Source: Lachnospiraceae bacterium
GTDB taxonomy: Bacteria > Bacillota > Clostridia > Lachnospirales > Lachnospiraceae
Reading direction: 5' to 3'
DNA: 41,959 nt
NCBI GenBank assembly: GCA_017619295.1
Contig: JAFZSQ010000066.1
Location: 1-41,959 of the forward strand
Shown here: one piece after another, positions 1-6,720 of the stretch
Position numbering within the stretch: position 1 is the stretch's first letter
Layout of the letters: each line of letters opens with the position of its first letter
Notes under the pieces: model-generated
The model's input: the letters and a program-made list of their open reading frames with translations, nothing else
What the model was told of the DNA's origin: nothing
The model's database searches: none
Made by a program: the position numbers and the translations under genes

Positions 1-20
1 AAGCAAGAATGGGGATTATG

Positions 21-45
21 GCCTGCCTAAAGGGTAGGCTTTTTT
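21..45 (+). terminator. Intrinsic terminator of an upstream gene
   Basis: A 7-bp stem (GCCTGCC / GGTAGGC, one G-T pair) with a 5-nt loop is followed directly by six T. It probably ends a gene lying left of the window. Confidence 0.7.
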
Positions 46-91
46 ACTTTCATGCGTTCAAATCTGTTTTAATGAAGGCAGAAAAGATAAA

Positions 92-127
92 AAAGGGAAA
101 TGAGCTGTTCGATTCTCATTTCCCTTT
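92..127. repeat. Perfect 13-bp inverted repeat, possible terminator for leftward transcription
   Basis: The arms AAAGGGAAATGAG and CTCATTTCCCTTT pair over 13 bp around a 10-nt loop. There is no T-tract on the + side. Read on the minus strand, the stem is followed by TTT and a T-rich stretch, so it would work better as a terminator for transcripts moving leftward. No minus-strand gene ends here that I can see. Confidence 0.5.
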
Positions 128-139
128 GTCTTCACTCTG

Positions 140-170
140 AAGGGACGCTGTAAGCGTCCCTTTTCTTTTT
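140..170 (+). terminator. Intrinsic terminator
   Basis: The 10-bp perfect stem AAGGGACGCT / AGCGTCCCTT with a 3-nt loop is followed by TTCTTTTT. The AAGGGACG arm resembles the arms of the terminators at 1003 and 3349. Confidence 0.75.
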
Positions 171-310
171 ACGCACTACATGCTAAACTGTTTATGAATT
201 ACTTTCATTGAATCTGGATATAAGTTGAATCACACGGCTGTTCTGCCAATTATTCCCAATTTATAAAATATAGGGACTGTAACAGGGGGAAACTTCGTAT
301 CTTGAAATGT

Positions 311-325
311 AATACAAATTGTATT
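311..325. promoter_or_regulatory. Perfect palindrome upstream of brnT, probable BrnA operator
   Basis: AATACAAATTGTATT is a perfect 7-1-7 palindrome centred 33 bp before the brnT start. A possible -35 (TTGAAA, 302-307) lies just upstream, so the palindrome falls in the promoter spacer. BrnA antitoxins are ribbon-helix-helix repressors of their own operon; assigning this palindrome to BrnA is inference. Confidence 0.5.
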
Positions 326-350
326 GCATAAAGTATCACATGGAGGTATT

Positions 351-650
351 ATGAACTTAGAAAGTATATATGATTTCGAGTGGGATCCCGCCAAAGAGCG
401 GGCTAACATACGAAAGCATGGCGTGGATTTTTCCACAGCGACGCTTGTTTTCAATGATAGGTATTTAGCAATTAAGTATGATGCTGAACATAGTTTAGAT
501 GAAGACCGGTTTTTAGCTATCGGAACAATTAATGGCTGCATCACGGTTTTTACCGTTGTATTCACAATACGATCAGAACTTGCCCGAATCATTTCGGCTC
601 GGCCGGCAAACCAAAGTGAAAGAAAGGAGTATTACGATGGCATACGTTAG
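351..650 (+). CDS. brnT: BrnT family toxin (type II toxin-antitoxin)
   Basis: A 99-residue protein of the BrnT (DUF497) family, ribonuclease toxins that cut RNA and inhibit translation until bound by BrnA. The family signature is visible throughout: FEWDPAKERANIRKHGVDF near the N-terminus, the D..H..DEDRF.AIG core, TVVFTIR, and the C-terminal RIISARPANQSERKEY. The ATG at 351 is chosen because GGAGG (342-346) sits just before it; an in-frame TTG at 324 has no such site and would extend the protein by nine residues. The stop overlaps the start of brnA by 14 bp, the usual toxin-first order of this family. The length is normal and nothing suggests a broken gene. Confidence 0.93.
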   Translation: MNLESIYDFEWDPAKERANIRKHGVDFSTATLVFNDRYLAIKYDAEHSLDEDRFLAIGTINGCITVFTVVFTIRSELARIISARPANQSERKEYYDGIR

Positions 651-993
651 AAAGAAAATAGATATATCGGCTTCGCCAACCAAGGAACAGTTAGAGATGC
701 TTGAGAGAGCTTCGAAAATGCCTTTCGCCTTTGACGAGGATAATCCTCCGCTCACAGAGGAAGATTTAAAGGGATTTAAACATGTATCGGAGTTTACTGA
801 AGAGGAACTGGAACGTTTTGCGTTTCTGGCTAAACTCAAGAAATATGATGAGAGCAAAAAAACAGTTTCCCTTCGCCTCCCGGCAAAGACTATCCGCAAG
901 GCGAAATCTTTGGGAAAGGGATACACATCTATTCTTGCCAGAATTATTGAGTATGGCTTGGACCATGAAGAAATCCTCGAGAAATGTTTATAG
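637..993 (+). CDS. brnA: BrnA family antitoxin (ribbon-helix-helix)
   Basis: A 118-residue partner of the upstream toxin. The C-terminal part (about residues 70-118) reads KTVSLRLPAKTIRKAKSLG then KGYTSILARIIEYGL, the ribbon-helix-helix DNA-binding fold of BrnA, in which the toxin-binding region lies N-terminal. The N-terminal half is acidic and probably flexible (DEDNPPLTEEDL, EFTEEELERFAFL), typical of antitoxins. AAAGGAG at 623-629 sets the ATG at 637, inside the end of brnT, so translation is probably coupled. BrnA normally represses its own operon; the palindrome at 311-325 is the obvious candidate site. A strong terminator follows, so the two genes form a closed unit. Confidence 0.92.
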   Translation: MAYVRKKIDISASPTKEQLEMLERASKMPFAFDEDNPPLTEEDLKGFKHVSEFTEEELERFAFLAKLKKYDESKKTVSLRLPAKTIRKAKSLGKGYTSILARIIEYGLDHEEILEKCL

Positions 994-1002
994 GAAACCT
1001 TG

Positions 1003-1032
1003 AAGGGACGCGCACAGTCGCGTTCCTTTTTT
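1003..1032 (+). terminator. Intrinsic terminator of brnTA
   Basis: A 10-bp stem (AAGGGACGCG / CGCGTTCCTT, one G-T pair) with a 6-nt loop runs into a T-tract about ten bases after the brnA stop. Confidence 0.85.
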
Positions 1033-1095
1033 ATCTTCTCAAATATTAAGAAAACGCAAAAGCATAAAGGAAGTATTAAGAATCCACAAACCCTA

Positions 1096-1124
1096 TTGAA
1101 AGGTAGTTTCAGGGGTGATATATT
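1096..1124 (+). promoter_or_regulatory. Promoter of the M13 peptidase gene
   Basis: TTGAAA (1096-1101), a 17-bp spacer and TATATT (1119-1124), with TGA directly before the -10 giving an extended -10. It leaves a leader of about 60 nt before the ATG at 1191. Confidence 0.65.
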
Positions 1125-1190
1125 TACCTTCGTTGACGGGCCGCGAAGTACGTGGCAGTCGACAAAGATAGACAATCGAGAGGAGAAAGT

Positions 1191-3323
1191 ATGAAGAAAA
1201 AACTGATCGCATCTGTTCTTGCTGTCTTCATGGTTGCCCAGGTTGTGGGCTGTGCTGCGAAAGCACCTGAGACTGCAACAACAGAAGTAGAGGAAGAAAT
1301 CACGGATGAACAAGCTTCCGATGGCGAAGCCGTCGAGGAAGCAACAGACGAATCCGAGGAGGGAAAAGGTACAGGCGGCACACCCTGGATTGATTCCGAC
1401 ATAAAATCAAACGTAACTGCAGACATGGAAGTAAGCCCCAAAGACGACTTACACCTCTTTGCAAACAAGGAGTGGATCCTTAACAACGATATTCCTGAGG
1501 GATACACTTCATGGAGCCAGTACTCCAAGCGCGGTCTTGATGTAAAGAACCAGTGCATCGAGCTTCTTAAGGACGAGACCATTGAGGGTCACGACGCAGA
1601 TCTGGTTCGCACCTACAACAAGTTAATCCTTGACTGGGATACCAGAAATGAAGTCGGTGTTTCCGATATCAAGGAAGTCTACGATAAGATCCTTGCTGTC
1701 AAAAACATCGATGATCTCAACAAACTTCTTACCGACGATTCCACCAAGCTTAAGGTGGAGAATTTTATGGCATACGGTGTAGGCCAGGGCCTCAACGATC
1801 CCGAGACATACATTGCCATGGTAGGAACCCCTTCGCTTCTTCTTAACGACGCTGAAGAGTACGCAGAAAGAAGCGAGTACGGCGATATGTTTTACGGCAT
1901 GAGAAAAGATATCTTCGTGTATATCGCTGAGAAAATGGGAATGGCTAAGGAAGATGCTGAGAAAACCTATGATTTTGCCATAGATTTAGAGACAAAGCTT
2001 TCCGAGAAAATCTACACAACTCAGGAATCCTTAAGCGACGATTACTACGAGAAAATCAACAACGAGATGAGCTTTGAGGACGTTGCAGCTCTTGCAAAGG
2101 TATTCCCTCTTGCCGATGTTTTGGAGGCAAACGGATTAAAGTATGACGGCATTTACCTTGTTATGCGTCCTGACTACTTTGAGAAGCTTGATGAGGTTTA
2201 CACAGACGAGAACATCGAGGAGCTTAAGGCGTGGATTCTCGTTAACTACTTAAGAGGCTACTCTTATCTTCTTGACAGAGACACTTATGACAAAATCAAC
2301 GATATCGCCAATGAGTACTACGGCGTGAGTGGTCAGGTGTCCGACGAGGAGATGGCTTACGATTACGTAACTGGCAACCTTTCCGCTTCAATGCAGAAGG
2401 TTTATATCGCAAAATACGGTTCTGAGGAAGAAAAGCAGAAAATGTATGACCTTTGTAAACAGGTTATCGATACATACAGAGAACTTCTTTCCGAGAACGA
2501 TTGGGCTTCCGATGAAGTAAGAAATTACGCCATCAAGAAGCTTGATAACATGAAGATTCATGCGGCTTACCCTGAGAAATTCAGAGACACTTCCGTAATC
2601 GATTTGGAGGGTTGCTCCCTTATTGAGGCTTCCGAGAGAATAGCGGAGTGTGAGTACAACTACGAGTTGAGCCTTCTTGGCAAAAAGCAGGATAAGGAAA
2701 TGTGGGCAGAGGGATTCGACATCCTTTCATGTAACGCATTCTATGATCCTCAGGAGAACACCATCAACATGATTATCGGTATGATGGGTGAGCCCTTCTT
2801 CTCAGATGATATGAGCGTTGAGGAACTTTATGCTTCCATCGGCGCATTCTGGGTTGGACATGAGGTTTCACACGCTTTTGACAGTGGCGGAGCACAGTTT
2901 GACGCAGACGGATACTTCAGAGACTGGTGGACTGAGGAGGACAAGGCTGAGTTCGACAAGAGAGTTCAGAAGATGGACGATTATCTCGACACCATCGTGG
3001 CTTTCGGCGACCAGCACTTCATCGGTTCTAACATAGACACCGAGATGGTTGCAGATATGACAGGTCTTCAGTGCGCCCTCAGAATGGCTTCCAAGGTTGA
3101 GAACTTCGACTACGACAAGTTCTTCACCAAGTACGCTCAGATGAACGTAAACATCAATGTTTACGCCAGCGAGTTAAGCCAGCTTACACAGGATGCACAC
3201 CCTCTTGATTACTCAAGAACCAACGTACCTGTTCAGCAGTTTGAGGAGTTCTACGAGACTTATGATGTAAAAGAAGGGGATGCAATGTACCTTGCACCCG
3301 AGGACAGATTGATTATCTGGTAG
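1191..3323 (+). CDS. M13 family (neprilysin/PepO-like) zinc metallopeptidase, lipoprotein
   Basis: A 710-residue zinc endopeptidase exported and anchored to the outer face of the membrane. Residues 1-21 are a lipoprotein signal peptide: MKKK, a hydrophobic core, and the lipobox VVGC with C21 as the lipidated residue. An acidic linker (EVEEEITDEQASDGEAVEEA) follows. The catalytic zinc site is HEVSH (H557, E558, H561) with the third ligand in TEMVADMTG (E618, D622), the two-motif pattern of M13 enzymes. FYDPQENTINMIIG precedes it in place of the family's N-A-(F/Y) strand. The length suits the family. The ATG at 1191 is chosen for AGGAG at 1181-1185 and because it begins the signal peptide; longer in-frame starts have neither. 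Its role is probably oligopeptide cleavage outside the cell; the substrate is unknown. Confidence 0.92.
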   Translation: MKKKLIASVLAVFMVAQVVGCAAKAPETATTEVEEEITDEQASDGEAVEEATDESEEGKGTGGTPWIDSDIKSNVTADMEVSPKDDLHLFANKEWILNNDIPEGYTSWSQYSKRGLDVKNQCIELLKDETIEGHDADLVRTYNKLILDWDTRNEVGVSDIKEVYDKILAVKNIDDLNKLLTDDSTKLKVENFMAYGVGQGLNDPETYIAMVGTPSLLLNDAEEYAERSEYGDMFYGMRKDIFVYIAEKMGMAKEDAEKTYDFAIDLETKLSEKIYTTQESLSDDYYEKINNEMSFEDVAALAKVFPLADVLEANGLKYDGIYLVMRPDYFEKLDEVYTDENIEELKAWILVNYLRGYSYLLDRDTYDKINDIANEYYGVSGQVSDEEMAYDYVTGNLSASMQKVYIAKYGSEEEKQKMYDLCKQVIDTYRELLSENDWASDEVRNYAIKKLDNMKIHAAYPEKFRDTSVIDLEGCSLIEASERIAECEYNYELSLLGKKQDKEMWAEGFDILSCNAFYDPQENTINMIIGMMGEPFFSDDMSVEELYASIGAFWVGHEVSHAFDSGGAQFDADGYFRDWWTEEDKAEFDKRVQKMDDYLDTIVAFGDQHFIGSNIDTEMVADMTGLQCALRMASKVENFDYDKFFTKYAQMNVNINVYASELSQLTQDAHPLDYSRTNVPVQQFEEFYETYDVKEGDAMYLAPEDRLIIW

Positions 3324-3348
3324 GAAGTTATAGATTTTGGAAAAAGAT

Positions 3349-3378
3349 AAGGGACGTGGAGCTTTCCACGTCCCTTTT
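3349..3378. terminator. Bidirectional terminator between convergent genes
   Basis: A 12-bp stem (AAGGGACGTGGA / TCCACGTCCCTT) with a 4-nt loop has TTTT on the + side and a T-rich stretch on the - side. It serves the M13 peptidase gene and the convergent amidohydrolase gene. Confidence 0.85.
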
Positions 3379-3400
3379 GGTTTAGTTATTTTGGAGTCTT

Positions 3401-5002
3401 TTAGTCGACTTTCAATGCCCGACCTGTGGAACCGAGAAGCTCTTTCTTAAGGTCGCCCTCATCAAGCACAAGTTCGCCGTTTATGAACACTTTCTTGATT
3501 CCGAAAGGCTTGCCTTGATCGGGAGTGGCAGCTTTGATTTCTGACTCGTCAAAAACAGTCAAATCTGCAAAGTAGCCTTCCTTCAAGTAACCTCTGTCTT
3601 TAAGCATGAATCTGTCTGCAATGGCGCCTGTCATCTTTCTAATGGTCATGGGCATGGAGCAGGCCGTTCCGTGAAGAGCATCCCTTATAAACTTGGGATA
3701 GCAGTCATAGATTACGGGATTCTGGATTCCGTGCTCCTCAACCCATCCGTCTGTCATGTACAGGCAGTTCGGATTCTTTTCAAAATCACTTATAATCTCA
3801 GGAGTTGAGTAAGGACCCATGTTTACTCTTCCCTGGAAGTTACTCTTTTCGCAAAGCATCAGGTAAGCGTCCAAATCCTTCATGCCTTCTTCCTTGGCAA
3901 TCTGGTGTACTGTCTTTCCTTCGTACTTTTCAAATCCTTCGCCGATATAAGCAATCTCTATATCATCAAAGCCAAAGCCAAGAAGCATGCTGGTGGCCTT
4001 AATGAGAACGGAGAGCTTAAGCCTGTTCAGAGGTTTCTTACGTTCCTCCATGCTCATTCCCTGATACCAGGTGGGAAGGATTACGGTAATAACCGAAACT
4101 CCCAGGCACTCGTTATAGATATCAAACATGGCATCAACGCCGTCTTCGCGAAGCTTAGCCATAATCTGAACAAACTCGTCCTTGTCCTTCAATGAACGTT
4201 TTCCAACAAAGATTGCATGGGAATAGTGGAGTTTAAGGTTAGTGCCCTTTGCGATTTCAACCAGCTCATCCACGGCTCTTAAAATATGTGAGCGACCAAA
4301 CAACTCAGGATAAGCCATGGAAACTGCTGAGTTTGCTCTTGGATGAACAGTTAAGGGTTTATTATATTTAACGCACAAAGCCGCAACTTTCTTAAGTTCC
4401 TCAATATCTGCGTAAAGACCGGGCTCATACATAAGGCCAAGTGAAACGCCGGCTGCACCCTGCTTGAGGTTTTCCTCTATAATATCAAGCATTTTGGCTT
4501 CTTCTTCGGCCGTGAGTTTTCTGTTTGAATATCCGCTCACTGCCGCTCTTGCGGAGCAATGACCCACCAGAACCGCCATGTTGCAGGGCATCTTCTTGTC
4601 TGTAGCTTCAAAATACTCGGAAGCCGAGCCGTATTCACCCACGGTCTCGCGGAATCCGAAAAGACCGCCGCCCATTTTGTCCACGTATTCGCAGTCCTTG
4701 TCAAAACCGATCTCGGAAATGCCGCAGTTACCGGTAACAAAGGTGGTGATACCCTGTCTGATAAACGGGTCAAAATATGGAATTGGATCTTTCTTGATAG
4801 CAAACCAGTCGTTGTGTGAATGCCCGTCGATGAAACCGGATGATACGGATAATCCGCCAAGATCATAGACTTTGTCGGTGCCTTCTTCCTCGATGGAAGG
4901 TGCAACCTTTACTACTTTGTCACCCTCAATGAGGATGTCACCCATGAAGGGCTCACTGCCTGTCCCATCATAGATTTTGCAATTTTTAAGTATTGATTTC
5001 AT
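3401..5002 (-). CDS. N-acyl-D-amino-acid deacylase (D-aminoacylase) family amidohydrolase
   Basis: A 533-residue amidohydrolase-superfamily enzyme predicted to hydrolyse N-acyl-D-amino acids, cytoplasmic (no signal peptide). Visible family marks are the metal-binding GFIDGHSHND, VTGNCGIS (the Cys-containing metal site of D-aminoacylases), HPRANS, HYSHAIF, MTDGW near the catalytic Asp position, and the C-terminal RKMTGAIADRFMLKDRGYLK then EGYFADLTVFD. The start is taken at the ATG at 5002, where the conserved sequence begins (MKSILKNCKIYDGTG). A GTG 48 nt upstream (5050) is in frame but falls about 10 bp after the probable -10, and the G-rich run before the ATG is 13 nt away, so the start is only moderately sure. 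Its divergent neighbour is an MFS transporter, which may move the substrate. Confidence 0.85.
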   Translation of the reverse strand: MKSILKNCKIYDGTGSEPFMGDILIEGDKVVKVAPSIEEEGTDKVYDLGGLSVSSGFIDGHSHNDWFAIKKDPIPYFDPFIRQGITTFVTGNCGISEIGFDKDCEYVDKMGGGLFGFRETVGEYGSASEYFEATDKKMPCNMAVLVGHCSARAAVSGYSNRKLTAEEEAKMLDIIEENLKQGAAGVSLGLMYEPGLYADIEELKKVAALCVKYNKPLTVHPRANSAVSMAYPELFGRSHILRAVDELVEIAKGTNLKLHYSHAIFVGKRSLKDKDEFVQIMAKLREDGVDAMFDIYNECLGVSVITVILPTWYQGMSMEERKKPLNRLKLSVLIKATSMLLGFGFDDIEIAYIGEGFEKYEGKTVHQIAKEEGMKDLDAYLMLCEKSNFQGRVNMGPYSTPEIISDFEKNPNCLYMTDGWVEEHGIQNPVIYDCYPKFIRDALHGTACSMPMTIRKMTGAIADRFMLKDRGYLKEGYFADLTVFDESEIKAATPDQGKPFGIKKVFINGELVLDEGDLKKELLGSTGRALKVD

Positions 5003-5058
5003 TTCTTGTATAAAACCCCCTTCGGTGCGGCTTTTCTCGCCGTTTCCCACCGTATTTA

Positions 5059-5064
5059 ATTATA
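5059..5064 (-). promoter_or_regulatory. -10 box of the D-aminoacylase promoter
   Basis: A perfect TATAAT on the minus strand, about 57 bp before the ATG at 5002. No good -35 lies at 16-18 bp. It is back to back with the + strand -10 at 5086, so the two divergent genes may be co-regulated. Confidence 0.5.
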
Positions 5065-5082
5065 CTACGGAACCCCCTTTTA

Positions 5083-5091
5083 TGGTATAAT
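5083..5091 (+). promoter_or_regulatory. Extended -10 promoter of the MFS gene
   Basis: TGGTATAAT, an extended -10 with no convincing -35. The same motif recurs ahead of several genes in the window (14753, 23181, 36274). Confidence 0.6.
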
Positions 5092-5127
5092 TCAAAACAG
5101 AAATTTCACTGCGAAGGGAACAAATTT

Positions 5128-6315
5128 ATGAAGCCCATAGACAAGTATCAAAAGACTCTCACAGCCAGCTATTTAGGCTTTATCACTCAGGCTATAGCAG
5201 CCAACTATGCACCGCTTTTATTCCTGACTTTCCACAAGACCTTTGGAATATCTCTTGGTAAAATCGCCCTTATCTCAACTGTGTTTTTCTTCACCCAGTT
5301 ACTGGTAGATGTGATTTGCGCACAGTTTGTTGACAGAATCGGTTACAGAGCGGGTGCGGTTTTATCAGAAATCACTGCAGGCGTTGGCCTTATCGGTTTG
5401 GCAGTGCTTCCAAGCATTCTTCCCGATCCCTTTGTGGGAATCATGATCAGCGTTGTAATCTACGCCATAGGAAGCGGACTTATCGAAGTTTTGGTTAGCC
5501 CCATCGTTGAGGCATGTCCCTTCGAGCATAAGGAGAAGGTTATGAGCCTTCTTCATTCCTTCTACTGTTGGGGAAGTGTTGGCGTAATCTTACTTTCAAC
5601 TATTTTCTTTGCGGTATTCGGTGTGGACCAGTGGAGACTTCTTTCGATTGTATGGGCGCTGGTACCCCTTTATAACATTTATAATTTCGCCACCTGTCCT
5701 CTGGAACCTCTTGTAAAAGAGGGCAAGGGAATGAGCATAGGTCAATTGTTTAAAACTCCCATGTTCCTTCTTGGAATCATCTTAATGGTTTGTGCAGGAG
5801 CATCGGAACTTTCCATGGCTCAGTGGGCATCAGCTTTTGTTGAGTCTGCCCTTGGGTTATCTAAGACTGTCGGTGATTTGGCGGGACCTTGTCTTTTTGC
5901 CATAGCCATGGGAATAAGTCGTGTGATTTTCGGAAAGTACGGCGACAGGATGGATCTTACAAAATACATGCTTAGTTCAGGTGAGCTTTGCCTTGTGTGT
6001 TACCTTTTGGCGGCTGTATCCAGAAGCCCCATTATGGGCCTACTTGGCTGTATTCTCTGCGGTTTCTCCGTTGGAATCATGTGGCCCGGAACCATCAGCA
6101 TCATGTCAAAGCGCCTTCCCCTGGGAGGCACCGCAATGTTTGCTCTCCTTGCCATGGCAGGAGATCTTGGCGGCTCCGCAGGTCCTGCAATTGTGGGCTT
6201 CGTAAGCCAGAATCACGGAGATGATTTGAAGGCCGGAATGTTTGTGGGATGCCTGTTCCCCATTGTGCTAATAATATCCGTGCTGTTTATTAAGGCCAAA
6301 AACAAATCAAAATAA
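5128..6315 (+). CDS. MFS transporter
   Basis: A 395-residue integral membrane protein with about twelve hydrophobic segments. Both family loops are visible: DRIGYRAGAV after TM2 (the DRxGRR-type motif) and the second-half equivalent FGKYGDRMDLTKYM. The second half also has the Gly-rich LLGCILCGFSVGIMWPG helix, as in FucP-like sugar and related permeases. The substrate cannot be read from the sequence. It begins at an ATG 14 nt after GAAGGGAA, and its promoter is divergent from that of the D-aminoacylase gene, which suggests uptake or export of an acylated amino acid or a peptide fragment, though this is only context. No terminator is visible after it. Confidence 0.88.
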   Translation: MKPIDKYQKTLTASYLGFITQAIAANYAPLLFLTFHKTFGISLGKIALISTVFFFTQLLVDVICAQFVDRIGYRAGAVLSEITAGVGLIGLAVLPSILPDPFVGIMISVVIYAIGSGLIEVLVSPIVEACPFEHKEKVMSLLHSFYCWGSVGVILLSTIFFAVFGVDQWRLLSIVWALVPLYNIYNFATCPLEPLVKEGKGMSIGQLFKTPMFLLGIILMVCAGASELSMAQWASAFVESALGLSKTVGDLAGPCLFAIAMGISRVIFGKYGDRMDLTKYMLSSGELCLVCYLLAAVSRSPIMGLLGCILCGFSVGIMWPGTISIMSKRLPLGGTAMFALLAMAGDLGGSAGPAIVGFVSQNHGDDLKAGMFVGCLFPIVLIISVLFIKAKNKSK

Positions 6316-6347
6316 ATTTTAAAAATTGTATTGACAAGAAAGAAAAT

Positions 6348-6377
6348 TTATCATAACGTAGTAGGTGCTTACGATAA
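6348..6377. promoter_or_regulatory. Inverted repeat near the leader promoter, possible operator
   Basis: TTATCATAA and TTACGATAA match as inverted arms at 8 of 9 positions with a 12-bp gap, just after the -35 TTGACA. It could bind a dimeric repressor. No regulator gene lies next to it. Confidence 0.35.
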
Positions 6378-6407
6378 ACAAAAGCAAATTTACGAAAGGA
6401 GGTAAGC

Positions 6408-6485
6408 ATGATGATTAAATTTAGACCAATAACTAGTCAGTTACATATGAATATCGTGGTTACCTCGGTTAAGTCTGCGAAGTAA
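6408..6485 (+). CDS. Leader peptide, 25 codons, upstream of the ABC exporter
   Basis: The reading frame starts MMIKFRPITSQL and ends VVTSVKSAK before TAA. It is preceded by AAAGGAGGT (6395-6403), the strongest ribosome-binding site in the window, which is unusual for such a short ORF unless translation itself is the signal. The last third of the ORF contains the bases that can pair with terminator 1, 22 nt downstream of the stop. A ribosome stalled early in the ORF would leave them free and favour antitermination; one that completes the ORF would cover them. I do not recognise the peptide as a named family. Confidence 0.75.
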   Translation: MMIKFRPITSQLHMNIVVTSVKSAK

Positions 6486-6506
6486 GCTTAGTTTTCGTAT
6501 ACTTTA

Positions 6507-6541
6507 GGCGTGGTACCCACTATGGAGACCACGCCATTTTT
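6507..6541 (+). terminator. Leader terminator 1
   Basis: Stem GGCGTGGT / ACCACGCC with a 13-nt loop (an inner CCA/TGG can extend it) followed by ATTTTT. It lies between the leader peptide and the exporter genes, so full expression needs read-through. Confidence 0.85.
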
Positions 6542-6607
6542 GTACCCTGAGGTAGTGACGGCCCCAAGGGACAATGCTAATCTCAATCCTGTGTCATGAG
6601 ATATTTA

Positions 6608-6644
6608 GGCGGTTGGTTCTCCAAAAGAACAACCGCCATTTTTT
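6608..6644 (+). terminator. Leader terminator 2
   Basis: Stem GGCGGTTGGTTC / GAACAACCGCC (one bulged G), 7-nt loop, then ATTTTTT. It is preceded by TTTA and followed by TTGTG, much like terminator 1, suggesting duplication. The two terminators act in series before the exporter. Confidence 0.85.
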
Positions 6645-6720
6645 GTGCATAGCGCATGGTAAGTACGAAAATACCCCGGGCCATAGGCCCGATCAGAATA
6701 ATGTTTGGGACGTGATAATT

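Larger units (their letters stand above)
1..350. other. Gene-free stretch with three hairpins and the brnT promoter region
   Basis: No coding sequence can be supported here. The first 170 bases carry three stem-loops in series (21-45, 92-127, 140-170), which look like the 3' end of a transcription unit lying outside the window. Bases 171-300 show nothing recognisable. Bases 301-350 hold the putative operator/promoter and the ribosome-binding site of the toxin gene brnT. Confidence 0.6.
6316..6720 (+). promoter_or_regulatory. Long leader with peptide and tandem terminators (transcription attenuator) before the ABC exporter genes
   Basis: This 405-nt stretch has, in order, TTGACA (6331-6336), an imperfect inverted repeat TTATCATAA / TTACGATAA (6348-6377), a strong ribosome-binding site with a 25-codon ORF (6408-6485), terminator 1 (6507-6541), a 66-nt spacer, terminator 2 (6608-6644) and the start of the ABC pair at 6721. 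The coding part CGTGGTTACC (6455-6464) nearly copies the terminator 5' arm CGTGGTACCC (6510-6518 region). It could therefore pair with the 3' arm ACCACG (6528-6533), or with GGTACCCAC (6512-6520), and undo terminator 1. This is the architecture of ribosome-mediated attenuation, described for B. subtilis bmrCD. The function is inferred. Confidence 0.75.

Noticed and set aside
324..350. TTG start for brnT
   Set aside because: It would fall inside the promoter palindrome and lacks a ribosome-binding site; ATG at 351 has GGAGG and matches the family start.
573..1313. Minus-strand open frame of 246 codons over brnA
   Set aside because: It lies antisense to brnA and the start of the M13 gene, has no ribosome-binding site or recognisable domain, and the + strand genes are clear family members.
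6574..6720. 49-codon N-terminal extension of the first ABC subunit
   Set aside because: It would be translated through terminator 2, and the residues have no ABC exporter character. The ATG at 6721 begins the usual MKKYLKRNWW. AAGGG three bases before 6574 is too close to be a good site, though a second leader ORF there is not excluded.
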